Shown: one piece after another, positions 35,039 to 43,562 of the stretch | How the letters are laid out: every line of letters begins with the position of its first letter | How positions within the stretch are numbered: position 1 is the stretch's first letter | DNA from: CANJIV01 sp046330225 | Lineage (GTDB): Bacteria > Actinomycetota > Thermoleophilia > Solirubrobacterales > Solirubrobacteraceae | Length of the DNA stretch: 64,000 nucleotides | Direction: 5' to 3' | NCBI GenBank assembly: GCA_046330225.1 | Contig: JAXLTD010000009.1 | Span: 88,561 to 152,560, forward strand | Position numbers and translations under genes: made by a program | Notes under the pieces: generated by a model | The model's database searches: none | Seen by the model: only the letters and a program-made list of their open reading frames with translations | Told to the model about the DNA's origin: nothing

Positions 35039-36294
35039 CAGGCCACCTCTTCCAGCCGCCCCTCAGAGGCTGCGTGCAGACGCTCTTGTATCTGATCCTC
35101 AGTGGCCTTGACCACATCGAGCTGGCCAGTGACGGCTTCGGTGATTAGGGCGTCGCGATACTCGGCGAGACTGATGACGAGATCTGCCGCTCTGTCTCGC
35201 ATTTGTCGTGTCACTTGCCGCATGTCAGAGATTGACTTGAGGATTGCGGTTTGTCGACTCAGCGACGGCAGCGCCACAGGCAAGTCTCGGGCCACGGTCG
35301 TATTGAGTCTCGCGCGAGTTGCTCCGCGGGACATCAACGGCGCCTCATCTCTAGACAGACCGAAGGACAGTGCAATGGCGAGGTAGTGGGGCAGCACAAG
35401 TCGAGGGTCGACACGAACCCGATAGCAGTCCGCCTTGTGGATAGCGAGCCCGAGATCATCCGGCACTACGCAGGCACGCGCGAGCGGATGCCCGGCATCC
35501 CCGAGGCCAGCAACGACGACATCGCCCGGCGAAACTCGAAAGTCACCGAGCACATCCTCGAAGTATTCGGTTGAGATGTAGGCCGAGTCTCCAGCGAGGA
35601 ATTCCGCTTCGCCTACGTTACCGAGACGAATGACTCGAACTCCGGGACTATCGACATAGTGCTTGGAGGCCAAGGAGCTTCCGAACGGCCCGTCGCCAAT
35701 CGATCGGATGACGCGCCGGAGGCGGACCACGGGCCCCGCGCCCACAAGCTCAGCTCGAATGCGCTCACGGCATCCAGCGTCCGCGAGAGCCGACATCTCG
35801 GTCAAACGTTCGCTCAAGCGAGAAATCCGATCGCACTCGCGGTCCAAGAAGTCGGCGATGGCGCCTTGCTCTTCGAGCCCTGGGAGTGGCACAGCTATCG
35901 TGCGGAACTGACTCCACGGGATGTCGAATCCATTCGGCGGCATGTCCTTGGAACGACGCCAGATCTCTGCCCGGTACGGCGCGGAGCGGAGGAGGTGATG
36001 GAGGAACCCGGGCACGGCCTTGCTTCGATCGATTCGCAGCACCCAATAGGCGGGCGAGATGATTCCCTCGTTCCGCGAAACGCCGTAGGCGCCAAAGCGC
36101 GCCCAGAGCTTGTTGACAACGAGGTCGCCCTGACGAACCACACGGTATCCCGAGAGATCTTCACTCGGCGCCCTACCTTCGCTGGTATCGCGCAAGCCCA
36201 CCCCAAAGCTGCTCACTACAGTCAGGAGAGGCAGCTCGCCGGCTCCGAACTCGTCCCGGCTTCGGAGCACGTCCCACAAAGGGCGAGTCTTCAC
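35038..36294 (-). CDS. hsdS: Type I restriction-modification specificity subunit
   Basis: The 418-residue protein has two target-recognition halves, each ending in the usual helical spacer: IAVPLPGLEEQGAIADFLDR (first) and LPVALPSLSRQTAILKSISD (second). Two DNA-recognition domains imply a bipartite site, which cannot be deduced from sequence. ATGA overlap with hsdM and one-base overlap with hsdR mean the three subunits are made in step. Complete, with no sign of phase-variable repeats. Confidence 0.92.
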   Translation of the reverse strand: MKTRPLWDVLRSRDEFGAGELPLLTVVSSFGVGLRDTSEGRAPSEDLSGYRVVRQGDLVVNKLWARFGAYGVSRNEGIISPAYWVLRIDRSKAVPGFLHHLLRSAPYRAEIWRRSKDMPPNGFDIPWSQFRTIAVPLPGLEEQGAIADFLDRECDRISRLSERLTEMSALADAGCRERIRAELVGAGPVVRLRRVIRSIGDGPFGSSLASKHYVDSPGVRVIRLGNVGEAEFLAGDSAYISTEYFEDVLGDFRVSPGDVVVAGLGDAGHPLARACVVPDDLGLAIHKADCYRVRVDPRLVLPHYLAIALSFGLSRDEAPLMSRGATRARLNTTVARDLPVALPSLSRQTAILKSISDMRQVTRQMRDRAADLVISLAEYRDALITEAVTGQLDVVKATEDQIQERLHAASEGRLEEVA

Positions 36295-38246
36295 GCCAGC
36301 ACCTCGCCCAAGAGTTGCCGGATCTCTGCCTCAAGTTCGCGCAGCTCGGCTTTTATCTCGGCGCTCGGCCTCGGCGGCGTGTACGTGTAGAAGAGGCGGG
36401 TGAAGGGGATCTCGTACCCGATCTTGCCCGCGGGGTCCGGGACCCAGGCGTCGGGGACGTGGGGAAGCACCTCCCGGCTGAGGTATTCCGCCACCGGCTC
36501 TCCGAGCGGGACGTTCTCGCTGTCGCGCAGCTCGGGATCAGGGAGCGGCTCCCCCTTCTTGTCGAGCACCGGATCGGCGTCGGGGTCGCGACGCAGGGCC
36601 AGCCCGGCCAGGGCCTTGGCAATAGGCGCGGGGACCTTGCCCAGCACGCCGGCCAAGGCCGCCTTGATCGCCCCCGTGGCTTCCTTCTCAGCGCCGAAGG
36701 TCGCAGGCGGCGTGGCCTGCAGGGCAGCGATGACCTGGAGGCGCTCGGCCTCCTCCAGCTTGGCCAGCGCCTTGAGGTCGCCTGCACCCTCCCAGGTCTC
36801 GCTGTCGATCACCCAGCGGGCCCGCAAGGGGCGTTCCACGGTGATGGTGCGGTAGCCGAAGTCCTGGTTCTTGAGGATCTTCACGCGGTCGCCGGCCTTG
36901 AACTCGCCGTGCAGGCGGGTGATCTCCTCCACCTGCTCGGGGCTGATTTCACGGCGCTTCTCGCCCAGCGACTTGCGCATCTTCACGAACAGGTCGCGGG
37001 CGTCGATCAGCTGCACCTTGCCGGCGCGTTCGGCGCTCTTGCGGTTGGTGAGCAGCCAGATGTAGCTGGCGATGCCGGTGTTGTAGAAGAGCTGCTCGGG
37101 GAGCGCGATGATCGCCTCGAGGTAGTCGTTATCGATGATCCAGCGGCGGATCTCCGAGGGCCCTGAGCCGGCTGCGCCGGTGAAGAGCGGCGAGCCGTTG
37201 TGGACGATGGCCACGCGGCCGCCGCCGTGCTCCACGTCGCGCATCTTGGAGAGCAGATGCAGCTGGAAGAGCAACTGCCCGTCGCTCTTGCTGGGCAGGC
37301 CGGGACCGAAGCGTCCGTCGAAGCCGAGGTCGTGGTGCTCGTCGCGGATCTCCTTCTCCACCTTGCTCCAGTCCACGCCGAACGGCGGGTTGGCGATGCC
37401 GTAGTGAAAGCGCTCGCCCTTGTGGCCGTCATGCGAGAGCGAGTTGCCCAGCACGATGTGGCTGGCGTCCTGGCCCTTGACCAGCATGTCGGCCAGGCAG
37501 ATGGCGTAGGACTCGCGGTTCAGCTCCTGGCCGTAGAGGTGCACGGCGGCCTGGGGGTTGAGCTGCAGGATGTGCCCTTCGGCCTCGGAGAGCATGCCGC
37601 CGGTTCCGCAGGCGCAGTCAAAGACGGTGCGGATGACTCCCTTGTCGCGCAGCAGCCCCTCGTCGCCGTCCAGCAGCAGGTTGACCATGAGGCGAACCAC
37701 TTCGCGCGGGGTGAAGTGCTCGCCAGCCGTCTCGTTGCTCTGCTCGGAGAAGCGGCGGATCAGCTCCTCGAAGAGGTAGCCCATCTCCAGGTTGGAGACC
37801 GAGTCCGGGTGCAGGTCGACGTCGCAGACCGTGGCGATAACCTTGTAGAGGAGGTCGGCCTGGTCCAGGTAGTCGATCTGCTCGTCGAAGCGGAAGTTGG
37901 TGAAGACCTCCTGGGCCAGGCTGCTGAAGCCGTCCAAGTAGAGCCGCAGGTTGAGGGCCAGCTTCGGCGCATCGCCGAGCAGTTGCTGCAGCCGGTAGGG
38001 GGAGGCGTTGTAGAACTGGCGACCGGACACCTGCACCAGTGCGGGCTCGACATTCTCGATCCCCGCCGCGCGAAGCTCAGCCGCCCGGGCCAGCACCTGG
38101 TCCTTGGTCTCCTCCAGCGCCTGATCTAGGCGCCGCATGACCACCAGCGGCAGGATCACCTTGCCGTAGTCGGCCTGCTTGTAGTCGCCGCGCAGCAGTT
38201 CGGCGATTCCCCAGATGAGGTTCGCGTGATTGCGCAGCTCGGTCAT
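36291..38246 (-). CDS. hsdM: Type I restriction-modification methyltransferase subunit
   Basis: A 651-residue N6-adenine methyltransferase. The SAM motif is VFDCACGTGGMLSEA and the catalytic N-P-P-F reads GIANPPFGVDW. N-terminal helical domain (LIWGIAELLRGDYKQADYGKVILPLVVMRRLD) is typical. I chose the ATG at 38246, which has GGAGG five bases upstream; another in-frame ATG at 38258 lies less well spaced. First gene of the operon. Confidence 0.95.
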   Translation of the reverse strand: MTELRNHANLIWGIAELLRGDYKQADYGKVILPLVVMRRLDQALEETKDQVLARAAELRAAGIENVEPALVQVSGRQFYNASPYRLQQLLGDAPKLALNLRLYLDGFSSLAQEVFTNFRFDEQIDYLDQADLLYKVIATVCDVDLHPDSVSNLEMGYLFEELIRRFSEQSNETAGEHFTPREVVRLMVNLLLDGDEGLLRDKGVIRTVFDCACGTGGMLSEAEGHILQLNPQAAVHLYGQELNRESYAICLADMLVKGQDASHIVLGNSLSHDGHKGERFHYGIANPPFGVDWSKVEKEIRDEHHDLGFDGRFGPGLPSKSDGQLLFQLHLLSKMRDVEHGGGRVAIVHNGSPLFTGAAGSGPSEIRRWIIDNDYLEAIIALPEQLFYNTGIASYIWLLTNRKSAERAGKVQLIDARDLFVKMRKSLGEKRREISPEQVEEITRLHGEFKAGDRVKILKNQDFGYRTITVERPLRARWVIDSETWEGAGDLKALAKLEEAERLQVIAALQATPPATFGAEKEATGAIKAALAGVLGKVPAPIAKALAGLALRRDPDADPVLDKKGEPLPDPELRDSENVPLGEPVAEYLSREVLPHVPDAWVPDPAGKIGYEIPFTRLFYTYTPPRPSAEIKAELRELEAEIRQLLGEVLA

Positions 38247-38564
38247 CCGAGCCTCCATGCGGCGTCGATGACTCCTTGAGATTGTTTGGCCGGTCCGCGC
38301 GCGAAAGTCGCGCGCCCAGCGGGCATCCTGACAGGCGAGGGCATGCCTTCACCATGCCGGTGACACCCTCCTGCTTTCAGGACCTACCAGAAACAACCGC
38401 GAACGGCCGGCCGCGCCTCGTGGTTTCCGCTGCGCCCGGCTCGGCTCTCCCCCCAAGCTCAACTGACGGCTGGTCAAGCACTGGGCAACGTCTGCGGACT
38501 TGCCGACGTCCCGCGGATCGAACGGTCGAAGCGCTCTGGCCGGATGGTCGGCCCTCGCGCTGAA
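38247..38564. other. 318 bases between hsdM and the right transposon end
   Basis: No gene is visible. It must hold the promoter for the hsd operon on the minus strand, but I see no convincing -35/-10 pair. AT-richer than its flanks around 38270-38290. Confidence 0.4.
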
Positions 38565-38640
38565 TCGCCAACTTCAGCGAACGCTCGCCAAGCGGCTCGC
38601 CAACTATTGCGGAATCCGCCAACTTCCAGCGGACCGAACA
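38565..38640. repeat. Transposon right end: terminal repeat plus four packed TnsB-site-like repeats
   Basis: Inverted copies of the left-end repeat occur at 38565-38582, 38585-38596 (partial), 38597-38614 and 38616-38634, ending GGACCGAACA. Four abutting sites are the layout of the Tn7 right end, which in Tn7 faces the attachment gene. Here it faces pilC. Confidence 0.9.
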
Positions 38641-38645
38641 CCCGC
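38641..38645. repeat. Right copy of 5-bp target-site duplication (CCCGC)
   Basis: Exact match to 16403-16407. One base separates it from the pilC stop codon (38647-38649). Confidence 0.92.
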
Positions 38646-38646
38646 C

Positions 38647-39855
38647 CTACTTGATCTGGTCGTAGACCTTGAACAGCGGCAGGTACATCGAGATGACGAT
38701 GAAGCCGACCATCGCGCCGACGAAGACGATCATGATCGGCTCGAGAATCGACGTGAGCGCCTTGACCGCCGCCGCGACCTCGTCCTCGTAGAAGTCGGCG
38801 ATCTTGTCGAGCATCGTGTCGAGGGCGCCCGTCTCTTCGCCGACGCCGATCATGTTCACGACCATGCCGGGGAAGACCGGGACGTCCTCGAGCGGCTTGT
38901 GGATCGAGCCGCCCTTCTTCACGCTCTCGATCACGTCGGCCATCGCCTTCTCGACCACCGCGTTGCCCGCCGTCTTGCCGGTGATGTCGATCGCCTGCAG
39001 GAGCGGCACGCCGCTGGAGGTCAGGGCGCTGAACGTCCGCGACCACCGGGCCAGCGCGACCTTCTGGACCGTGTCGCCGATCTTCATCGGAATCTTGAGC
39101 CGGAAGGCGTCCCACTGCGGGCGGCCCCACGAGCTCTTCTTCCACTTGAGGAAGGCCCAGGCGATCGCGATGACGCCGACGAGGATCAGGTACCAGTAGC
39201 CGGTGAGGACCTTCGACATCGAGATCGTCACCTTCGTGAGCGCCGGCAGCTCGCCGCCGAAGTCCTTGAAGACCTTGGCGAACGACGGCACGATGAAGGC
39301 GATCAGCGCGAGCATCACGATGAGCGCGAACGTGACGATGACCGCCGGGTAGATCATCGCCGCGCGCACCTGGCGGCGCAGCGAGTTGTCGGCCTCGAGC
39401 TGGTCGGCCGTGCGGATCAGGGCGCTCTCGAGCACGCCGCCGGTCTCGCCGGAGCGCACCATCGCGACGTAGAGCGGACTGAAGACCTTCGGCTGGCGCT
39501 CGAGCGCGTCGGAGAGCGGCAGGCCGGCCTCGACGTCCTTGCGGACGTGGATGAGGGCCTCCTTGAGGAGCTTGCTCTCGGTCTGGTCCTCGAGCACGTA
39601 GAGCGCCCGCAGGATCGTCATGCCCGACGTGATCATCGTCGCGAGCTGCCGAGTCATCACCGACAGGTCGTAGGCCTTGACGTGCTTGAAGCGGTCGAGG
39701 TCGATCTCCTTGGACTTCGTCTTGTCCGCGATGTCCAGGACGATCAGGCCGCGGGCCTTCAGCTGGTCGGTGACCGCCTGCTTGCTCTCGGCGTCCACCT
39801 CGCCGCGGGCGGGGGTGCCGCTGAAGTCGATCGCCTTGAAGACGTAGGTCGCCAC
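38647..39855 (-). CDS. pilC: PilC, type IV pilus inner-membrane platform protein
   Basis: The 402-residue polytopic protein contains two GspF/PilC repeats: YDLSVMTRQLATMITSGMTILRAL ... VAMVRSGETGGVLESAL and ARWSRTFSALTSSGVPLLQAI ... VVNMIGVGEETGALDTML. Each is followed by membrane helices (AAMIYPAVIVTFALIVMLAL; LTSILEPIMIVFVGAMVGFI). PilC couples the PilB and PilT motors to pilin. GTG start at 39855, ten bases after pilT. A longer in-frame start at 39942 would overlap pilT. The 3' end is intact, although the transposon begins six bases beyond its stop. Confidence 0.95.
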   Translation of the reverse strand: MATYVFKAIDFSGTPARGEVDAESKQAVTDQLKARGLIVLDIADKTKSKEIDLDRFKHVKAYDLSVMTRQLATMITSGMTILRALYVLEDQTESKLLKEALIHVRKDVEAGLPLSDALERQPKVFSPLYVAMVRSGETGGVLESALIRTADQLEADNSLRRQVRAAMIYPAVIVTFALIVMLALIAFIVPSFAKVFKDFGGELPALTKVTISMSKVLTGYWYLILVGVIAIAWAFLKWKKSSWGRPQWDAFRLKIPMKIGDTVQKVALARWSRTFSALTSSGVPLLQAIDITGKTAGNAVVEKAMADVIESVKKGGSIHKPLEDVPVFPGMVVNMIGVGEETGALDTMLDKIADFYEDEVAAAVKALTSILEPIMIVFVGAMVGFIVISMYLPLFKVYDQIK

Positions 39856-39865
39856 GTCCGGTGCC

Positions 39866-40945
39866 TCAGGCCGCCATCGGCATCGAGCCGAGCAGGCGGC
39901 GCAGCTCCTCGGGGGTGGTCGACCGCGACTCCGCGAGCGCACGGGTGATCTTGCTCTGGCGCACGAGCGAGGCGAGCGCCGCGTCCATCGTCTGCATGCC
40001 CACCTGCCCGCCGGTCTGGAGCGAGCTGTAGATCTGGTGGGTCTTGCCCTCGCGAATGAGGTTGCGGATCGCCGGCGTGGGCACGAGCGTCTCGCAGGCC
40101 ACGATCCGGCCCGATCCGTCCGCGGTCGGGAGCAGCTGCTGGGTCATGATCCCCTGCAGCGCCACCGAGAGCTGGACCCGCACCTGCTGCTGCTGGTGGG
40201 GCGGGAAGACGTCGATGATGCGGTCGATCGTCTGCGGGGTGTCCTGCGTGTGCAGGGTCGCGAACACCAGGTGGCCGGTCTCGGCCGCGGTCAGCGCGGT
40301 CTGGATGGTCTCGAGGTCGCGCATCTCGCCGACGAGGATCACGTCGGGGTCCTGGCGCAGCGCGGCCTTGAGCGCCAGCCCGAAGCCCTGGGCGTCAGCG
40401 CCGAGCTCGCGCTGGTTGACCAGGCACTTCTTGTGGTCGTGCAGGAACTCGATCGGGTCCTCGATCGTGAGGATGTGCTCCTGGCGGGTCTCGTTGATCT
40501 CGTCGATCATCGAAGCCAGGGACGTGCTCTTGCCCGAGCCGGTCGGCCCGGTGACGAGGACGAAGCCGCGCGGCTTGCGGCAGAACTCATGGACGACGGG
40601 CGGCAGCCCGAGACGGTCGATCGGCGTGATCTCGAACGGGATCAGGCGGAAGGCGGCGCCGATCGCGGCCCGCTGGAAGTAGGCGTTCACGCGGAACCGG
40701 GCCCGGCCCGGCACCGTGTAGGCGAAGTCGATCTGCCAGTCGGTCTCCAGGCGCTGGCGCTGATCGGAGGAGAGGATCGAGTAGACGATCTCCCGGGTGT
40801 CCGTGGGCGTCATCGCCGGATAGCCGTCGAGCGGCTGCAGGTGCCCGCGCACGCGCACGGTCGGCGGCGCCCCCGCGGTCAGATGCAGGTCGGAGGCGCG
40901 GCGTTCGAGCACCTCGAGGAGCAGGTCGGCGAAGTCCATTTCCAT
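39866..40945 (-). CDS. pilT: PilT, type IV pilus retraction ATPase
   Basis: A 359-residue secretion ATPase with Walker A GPTGSGKST (residues 133-141), Asp box EHILTIEDPIEFLH, Walker B DPDVILVGEMRDLETIQ, His box GHLVFATLHTQDTPQTIDR and the PilT-specific AIRNLIREGK C-terminal block. It disassembles the pilus, powering twitching and DNA uptake. It lies 21 bases after pilB and ten before pilC. Confidence 0.97.
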   Translation of the reverse strand: MEMDFADLLLEVLERRASDLHLTAGAPPTVRVRGHLQPLDGYPAMTPTDTREIVYSILSSDQRQRLETDWQIDFAYTVPGRARFRVNAYFQRAAIGAAFRLIPFEITPIDRLGLPPVVHEFCRKPRGFVLVTGPTGSGKSTSLASMIDEINETRQEHILTIEDPIEFLHDHKKCLVNQRELGADAQGFGLALKAALRQDPDVILVGEMRDLETIQTALTAAETGHLVFATLHTQDTPQTIDRIIDVFPPHQQQQVRVQLSVALQGIMTQQLLPTADGSGRIVACETLVPTPAIRNLIREGKTHQIYSSLQTGGQVGMQTMDAALASLVRQSKITRALAESRSTTPEELRRLLGSMPMAA

Positions 40946-40966
40946 GGTCGGTCCCCTATCGGCAGA

Positions 40967-43366
40967 TCAGCCGGATCCCGTCACTCGTGCAACCTCGGCA
41001 ATGGACGTGCGACCGATCCGGACCTTCTCGAGGCCGTCGTCGCGCAGGCTGCGCATGCCCTCCCGGACGGCCGTGGTCATGATCTCGTCGGCGCTGCGGC
41101 GCTCGAGGATCAGGTCGCGGATCGCGTCGCTCACGAGCATCACCTCGTAGAGGCCGACCCGTCCCTTGTAGCCCGACCCCCCGCAGCGGCCGCAGCCGAG
41201 GGCGTCATAGGCCTCGAGGTCGACGGTGGCGTGGAACCCCGACTCCTTCAGCGCGCTCGCCGGCAGGATCACTCGCTTCTTGCAGTGCTGGCACAGCGTG
41301 CGCGCCAGCCGCTGGGCGACGACGCAGTCGATCGCGCTCGCCACGAGGAACGGCTCGATCCCCATCTCGATCAGGCGGGTGATCGCCGTCGGGGCGTCGT
41401 TCGTGTGCAGCGTCGAGAGCACGAGGTGGCCCGTGAGCGCGGACTCGATGGCGATCTGGGCCGTCTCGCGGTCGCGGATCTCGCCGACCATCAGGATGTC
41501 GGGGTCGGCGCGCATCATGGACCGAAGGCCCGTCGCGAACGTGAGGCCCGCCTTGGGGTTGATCTGGACCTGGGTGATCCCCTCGATGTGGTACTCGACC
41601 GGGTCCTCGATCGTGATGATGTTCTTCTGCGGCGTGTTGAGCTGGTTCAGCGCCGCGTACAGCGTGGTCGACTTGCCCGAGCCGGTCGGCCCGGTCGCGA
41701 GCACGGCCCCGTAGGAGCGCCCGAAGGCCTTCTCGAAGCGCGAGCGGGCGTCCCCCTCCATGCCGAGCCGGTCGAGCTCGACCACGGCCGACTCCTGGTC
41801 CAGGACGCGGAGCACGACGCTCTCGCCGTTGACGCTCGGGAGCGTGACGACGCGGACGTCGATGTGGCGGCCCTCGACGGACAGGCCGACGCGGCCGTCC
41901 TGGGGCACGCGCCGCTCGGAGATGTCCAAGTCGGCCATGATCTTGATGCGCGAGACGACGCCGCCGACCATGCGCCGCGGCACCGTCGCCGACGAGGCCA
42001 GGACGCCGTCGACGCGGAAGCGGACGCGCAGCTCCTTGCCGTCGGGCTCGAAGTGGATGTCCGAGGCCCCGAGCTCGACCGCCTGGGCGATGATCGAGTG
42101 CACGAGCTTGATGACCGGCGCGTCCTCGGCGGACTCGCGCAGGTCGACGACCTCGGCGGGCCCGTCGGCCTCCTCCTCCTCGACCGCCTCCTTGACGGCG
42201 TCGTCGAGCCGGTTCAGGCGGGTGATGAGCGCCTCGATGTCCTCGCGGGAGGCGACCGCCTGGCGGATCTCCATGCCGGTCATGAGCGCGATGTCGTCCA
42301 CCGCGAGCACGTTGGCCGGATCGGACATGGCGACGACGAGCGTGCGCTCGTCCACGTATGCGACGGGAACCGCCGCGTAGCGCTTGGCCGACGCGGAGCT
42401 CACGAGGTTCGCCGCGGCCATGTCGATGCCGAAGACCGAGAGGTCCAGGTGGTCGAGCCCGTGGCGCTCGGCCACCGCGCGAGCGAGCTGGTCCTGCGTG
42501 ATGACGCCGTCCTCGAGGAGGAGATCCTCGGGCGTGCGCTGGGCGTCGCGGGCCCGGTCGACGGCCGCCTCGACGCGCTCGCGCTCGGCGAATCCGAGAT
42601 CGACGAGGACGTCGGTCAGGAACCGGGGCGGCCCGCCGCGCCGGGTCGGGTGCGTGATCCCGAACGCCTCGTCGCCCTCGGGCTCGAGCTTCGGGGCGAG
42701 GTTGGTCGAGTCCAGGTCGACCGGCCGCAGATGGGGCGGGAATTCTCGGTCCATGCGCTTGGGACGAGCGCTCGCTGCCGGGACCGCCGGCCGCGCCGGC
42801 GGGTCGGGCTCTGCCTCCGGCTCCGCGCGGAGCACCGGGCGCGGCGGCTCGGCCGCCGTGGGCGCGGCCGCTGGGGGCTCGGCTGCCGGGGCCTCGGCCG
42901 CCGGGGGCTCGGACGCCTCGGGCGCGGGTCCGCCGGTCGCGGACGCCGTGGCTGGCGGCGCGGCCGGGTCGGTTCCCGCGGGGTCGTCCCACCCCAGCCC
43001 GGGCTCCTCGGGCTGGAGCGCACGAGCGGACGTCCGGGCGGCGGCAGCCGGCGGCACGGGCGACCACGCGGCATCCGGCGGGGCGCCCGGGAGCGTCGGG
43101 GACGGCCCGCCGCCGGGCGGCTGGAGGTTCGGCTGGCCGTCCGCTAGCGGAGGCGGTGGCTGGCGAGGGGAGGGCTCGGAATCGCGGGGTCCTTGGCTCG
43201 GAGGGCTTGTCGACGCGGCCGGGACCGGTTCGGCCGCCGGCGGCGGTCCGCCGCCCGAGGGCGGCACGCCGGACTGAGGCGACTGCGGGTCGCCGTCGGC
43301 CCGCGGGTCATCGCGGCCCTTCTTGGAGCCGTGCTTCCCGCCCAGACCGAATCGACCTTTCAGCAC
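40967..43366 (-). CDS. pilB: PilB, type IV pilus extension ATPase with MshEN domain and long disordered N-terminus
   Basis: Starting at GTG 43366 the product is 799 residues, longer than the usual 560, because of a Pro/Ala/Glu-rich tail (about residues 20-230). An MshEN-type domain follows (FLTDVLVDLGFAERERVEAA, then LLLEDGVITQDQLARAVAER), which in relatives binds c-di-GMP. The ATPase core has GPTGSGKSTTLYAAL, ITIEDPVEY, DPDILMVGEIRDRET and LVLSTLHTNDAP. The zinc tetracysteine reads CQHCKKRV ... CGRCGGSGYKG. The preceding gap holds a putative sigma-28-like promoter, leaving only a short leader. Confidence 0.95.
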   Translation of the reverse strand: MLKGRFGLGGKHGSKKGRDDPRADGDPQSPQSGVPPSGGGPPPAAEPVPAASTSPPSQGPRDSEPSPRQPPPPLADGQPNLQPPGGGPSPTLPGAPPDAAWSPVPPAAAARTSARALQPEEPGLGWDDPAGTDPAAPPATASATGGPAPEASEPPAAEAPAAEPPAAAPTAAEPPRPVLRAEPEAEPDPPARPAVPAASARPKRMDREFPPHLRPVDLDSTNLAPKLEPEGDEAFGITHPTRRGGPPRFLTDVLVDLGFAERERVEAAVDRARDAQRTPEDLLLEDGVITQDQLARAVAERHGLDHLDLSVFGIDMAAANLVSSASAKRYAAVPVAYVDERTLVVAMSDPANVLAVDDIALMTGMEIRQAVASREDIEALITRLNRLDDAVKEAVEEEEADGPAEVVDLRESAEDAPVIKLVHSIIAQAVELGASDIHFEPDGKELRVRFRVDGVLASSATVPRRMVGGVVSRIKIMADLDISERRVPQDGRVGLSVEGRHIDVRVVTLPSVNGESVVLRVLDQESAVVELDRLGMEGDARSRFEKAFGRSYGAVLATGPTGSGKSTTLYAALNQLNTPQKNIITIEDPVEYHIEGITQVQINPKAGLTFATGLRSMMRADPDILMVGEIRDRETAQIAIESALTGHLVLSTLHTNDAPTAITRLIEMGIEPFLVASAIDCVVAQRLARTLCQHCKKRVILPASALKESGFHATVDLEAYDALGCGRCGGSGYKGRVGLYEVMLVSDAIRDLILERRSADEIMTTAVREGMRSLRDDGLEKVRIGRTSIAEVARVTGSG

Positions 43367-43381
43367 CAGTGTTCGTCTGGC

Positions 43382-43409
43382 CCATCGGCCTTCTTGAGCC
43401 GTTCCTTGA
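43382..43409 (-). promoter_or_regulatory. Putative sigma-28-like promoter of pilB
   Basis: On the minus strand TCAAG, 15 bases, GCCGATGG. The -10 matches the FliA-class core GCCGAT exactly and lies 15 bases from the pilB GTG. Spacing is identical to the pilin element at 7328-7355. Confidence 0.5.
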
Positions 43410-43524
43410 CTCCCGCACCGGCGCGTGGACGCCGGCCGCCCGTCGCACTCGGAGCCCGACTGCCGCAATTTCGCGGGAGGACGTGCGGCAGGCTGCGCGC
43501 ATCGCCGCGTCTTGCCCCGCAATG

Positions 43525-43562
43525 GCTAGCCGGGACTACTCCAATTCCGCTAGCCGGGACTA
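43525..43562. repeat. Two 14-bp direct repeats between aroE and pilB
   Basis: GCTAGCCGGGACTA occurs at 43525-43538 and 43549-43562, 24 bases apart. The second copy includes the aroE stop codon. Spacing of about two helical turns suggests a tandem binding site for a dimeric regulator of pilB, or a small duplication. Confidence 0.5.

Larger units (their letters stand above)
16408..38640. mobile_element. Complete Tn7-like transposon, 22,233 bp, with defence-type cargo
   Basis: The element begins TGTTCGGTCCGC and ends with its inverse GCGGACCGAACA, and is bounded by a perfect CCCGC duplication. It contains tnsA-tnsB-tnsC-tniQ (leftward, 20.2-26.0 kb) in the middle. To their left are an OLD-like ATPase and a FRG protein. 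To their right are an antitoxin-like gene, secreted proteins, two nuclease-like genes and a type I restriction operon. TniQ is of TnsD size (591 residues). No cas genes or CRISPR arrays are inside, so targeting is probably protein-based. The insertion lies between convergent VOC and pilC genes, whose stop codons would be about 27 bases apart without it. Confidence 0.96.

Noticed and set aside
32021..35095. A 1024-codon open frame on the plus strand opposite hsdR
   Set aside because: It mirrors hsdR codon for codon, lacks domain motifs and reflects the scarcity of stop codons in high-GC antisense frames.
16408..38640. CRISPR array or cas genes inside the Tn7-like element (CAST)
   Set aside because: No regularly spaced repeats and no Cas-like proteins; the end repeats are TnsB-site-like.
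40037..43147. A 1036-codon plus-strand frame opposite pilT and pilB
   Set aside because: Antisense shadow; both motors are unambiguous on the other strand.
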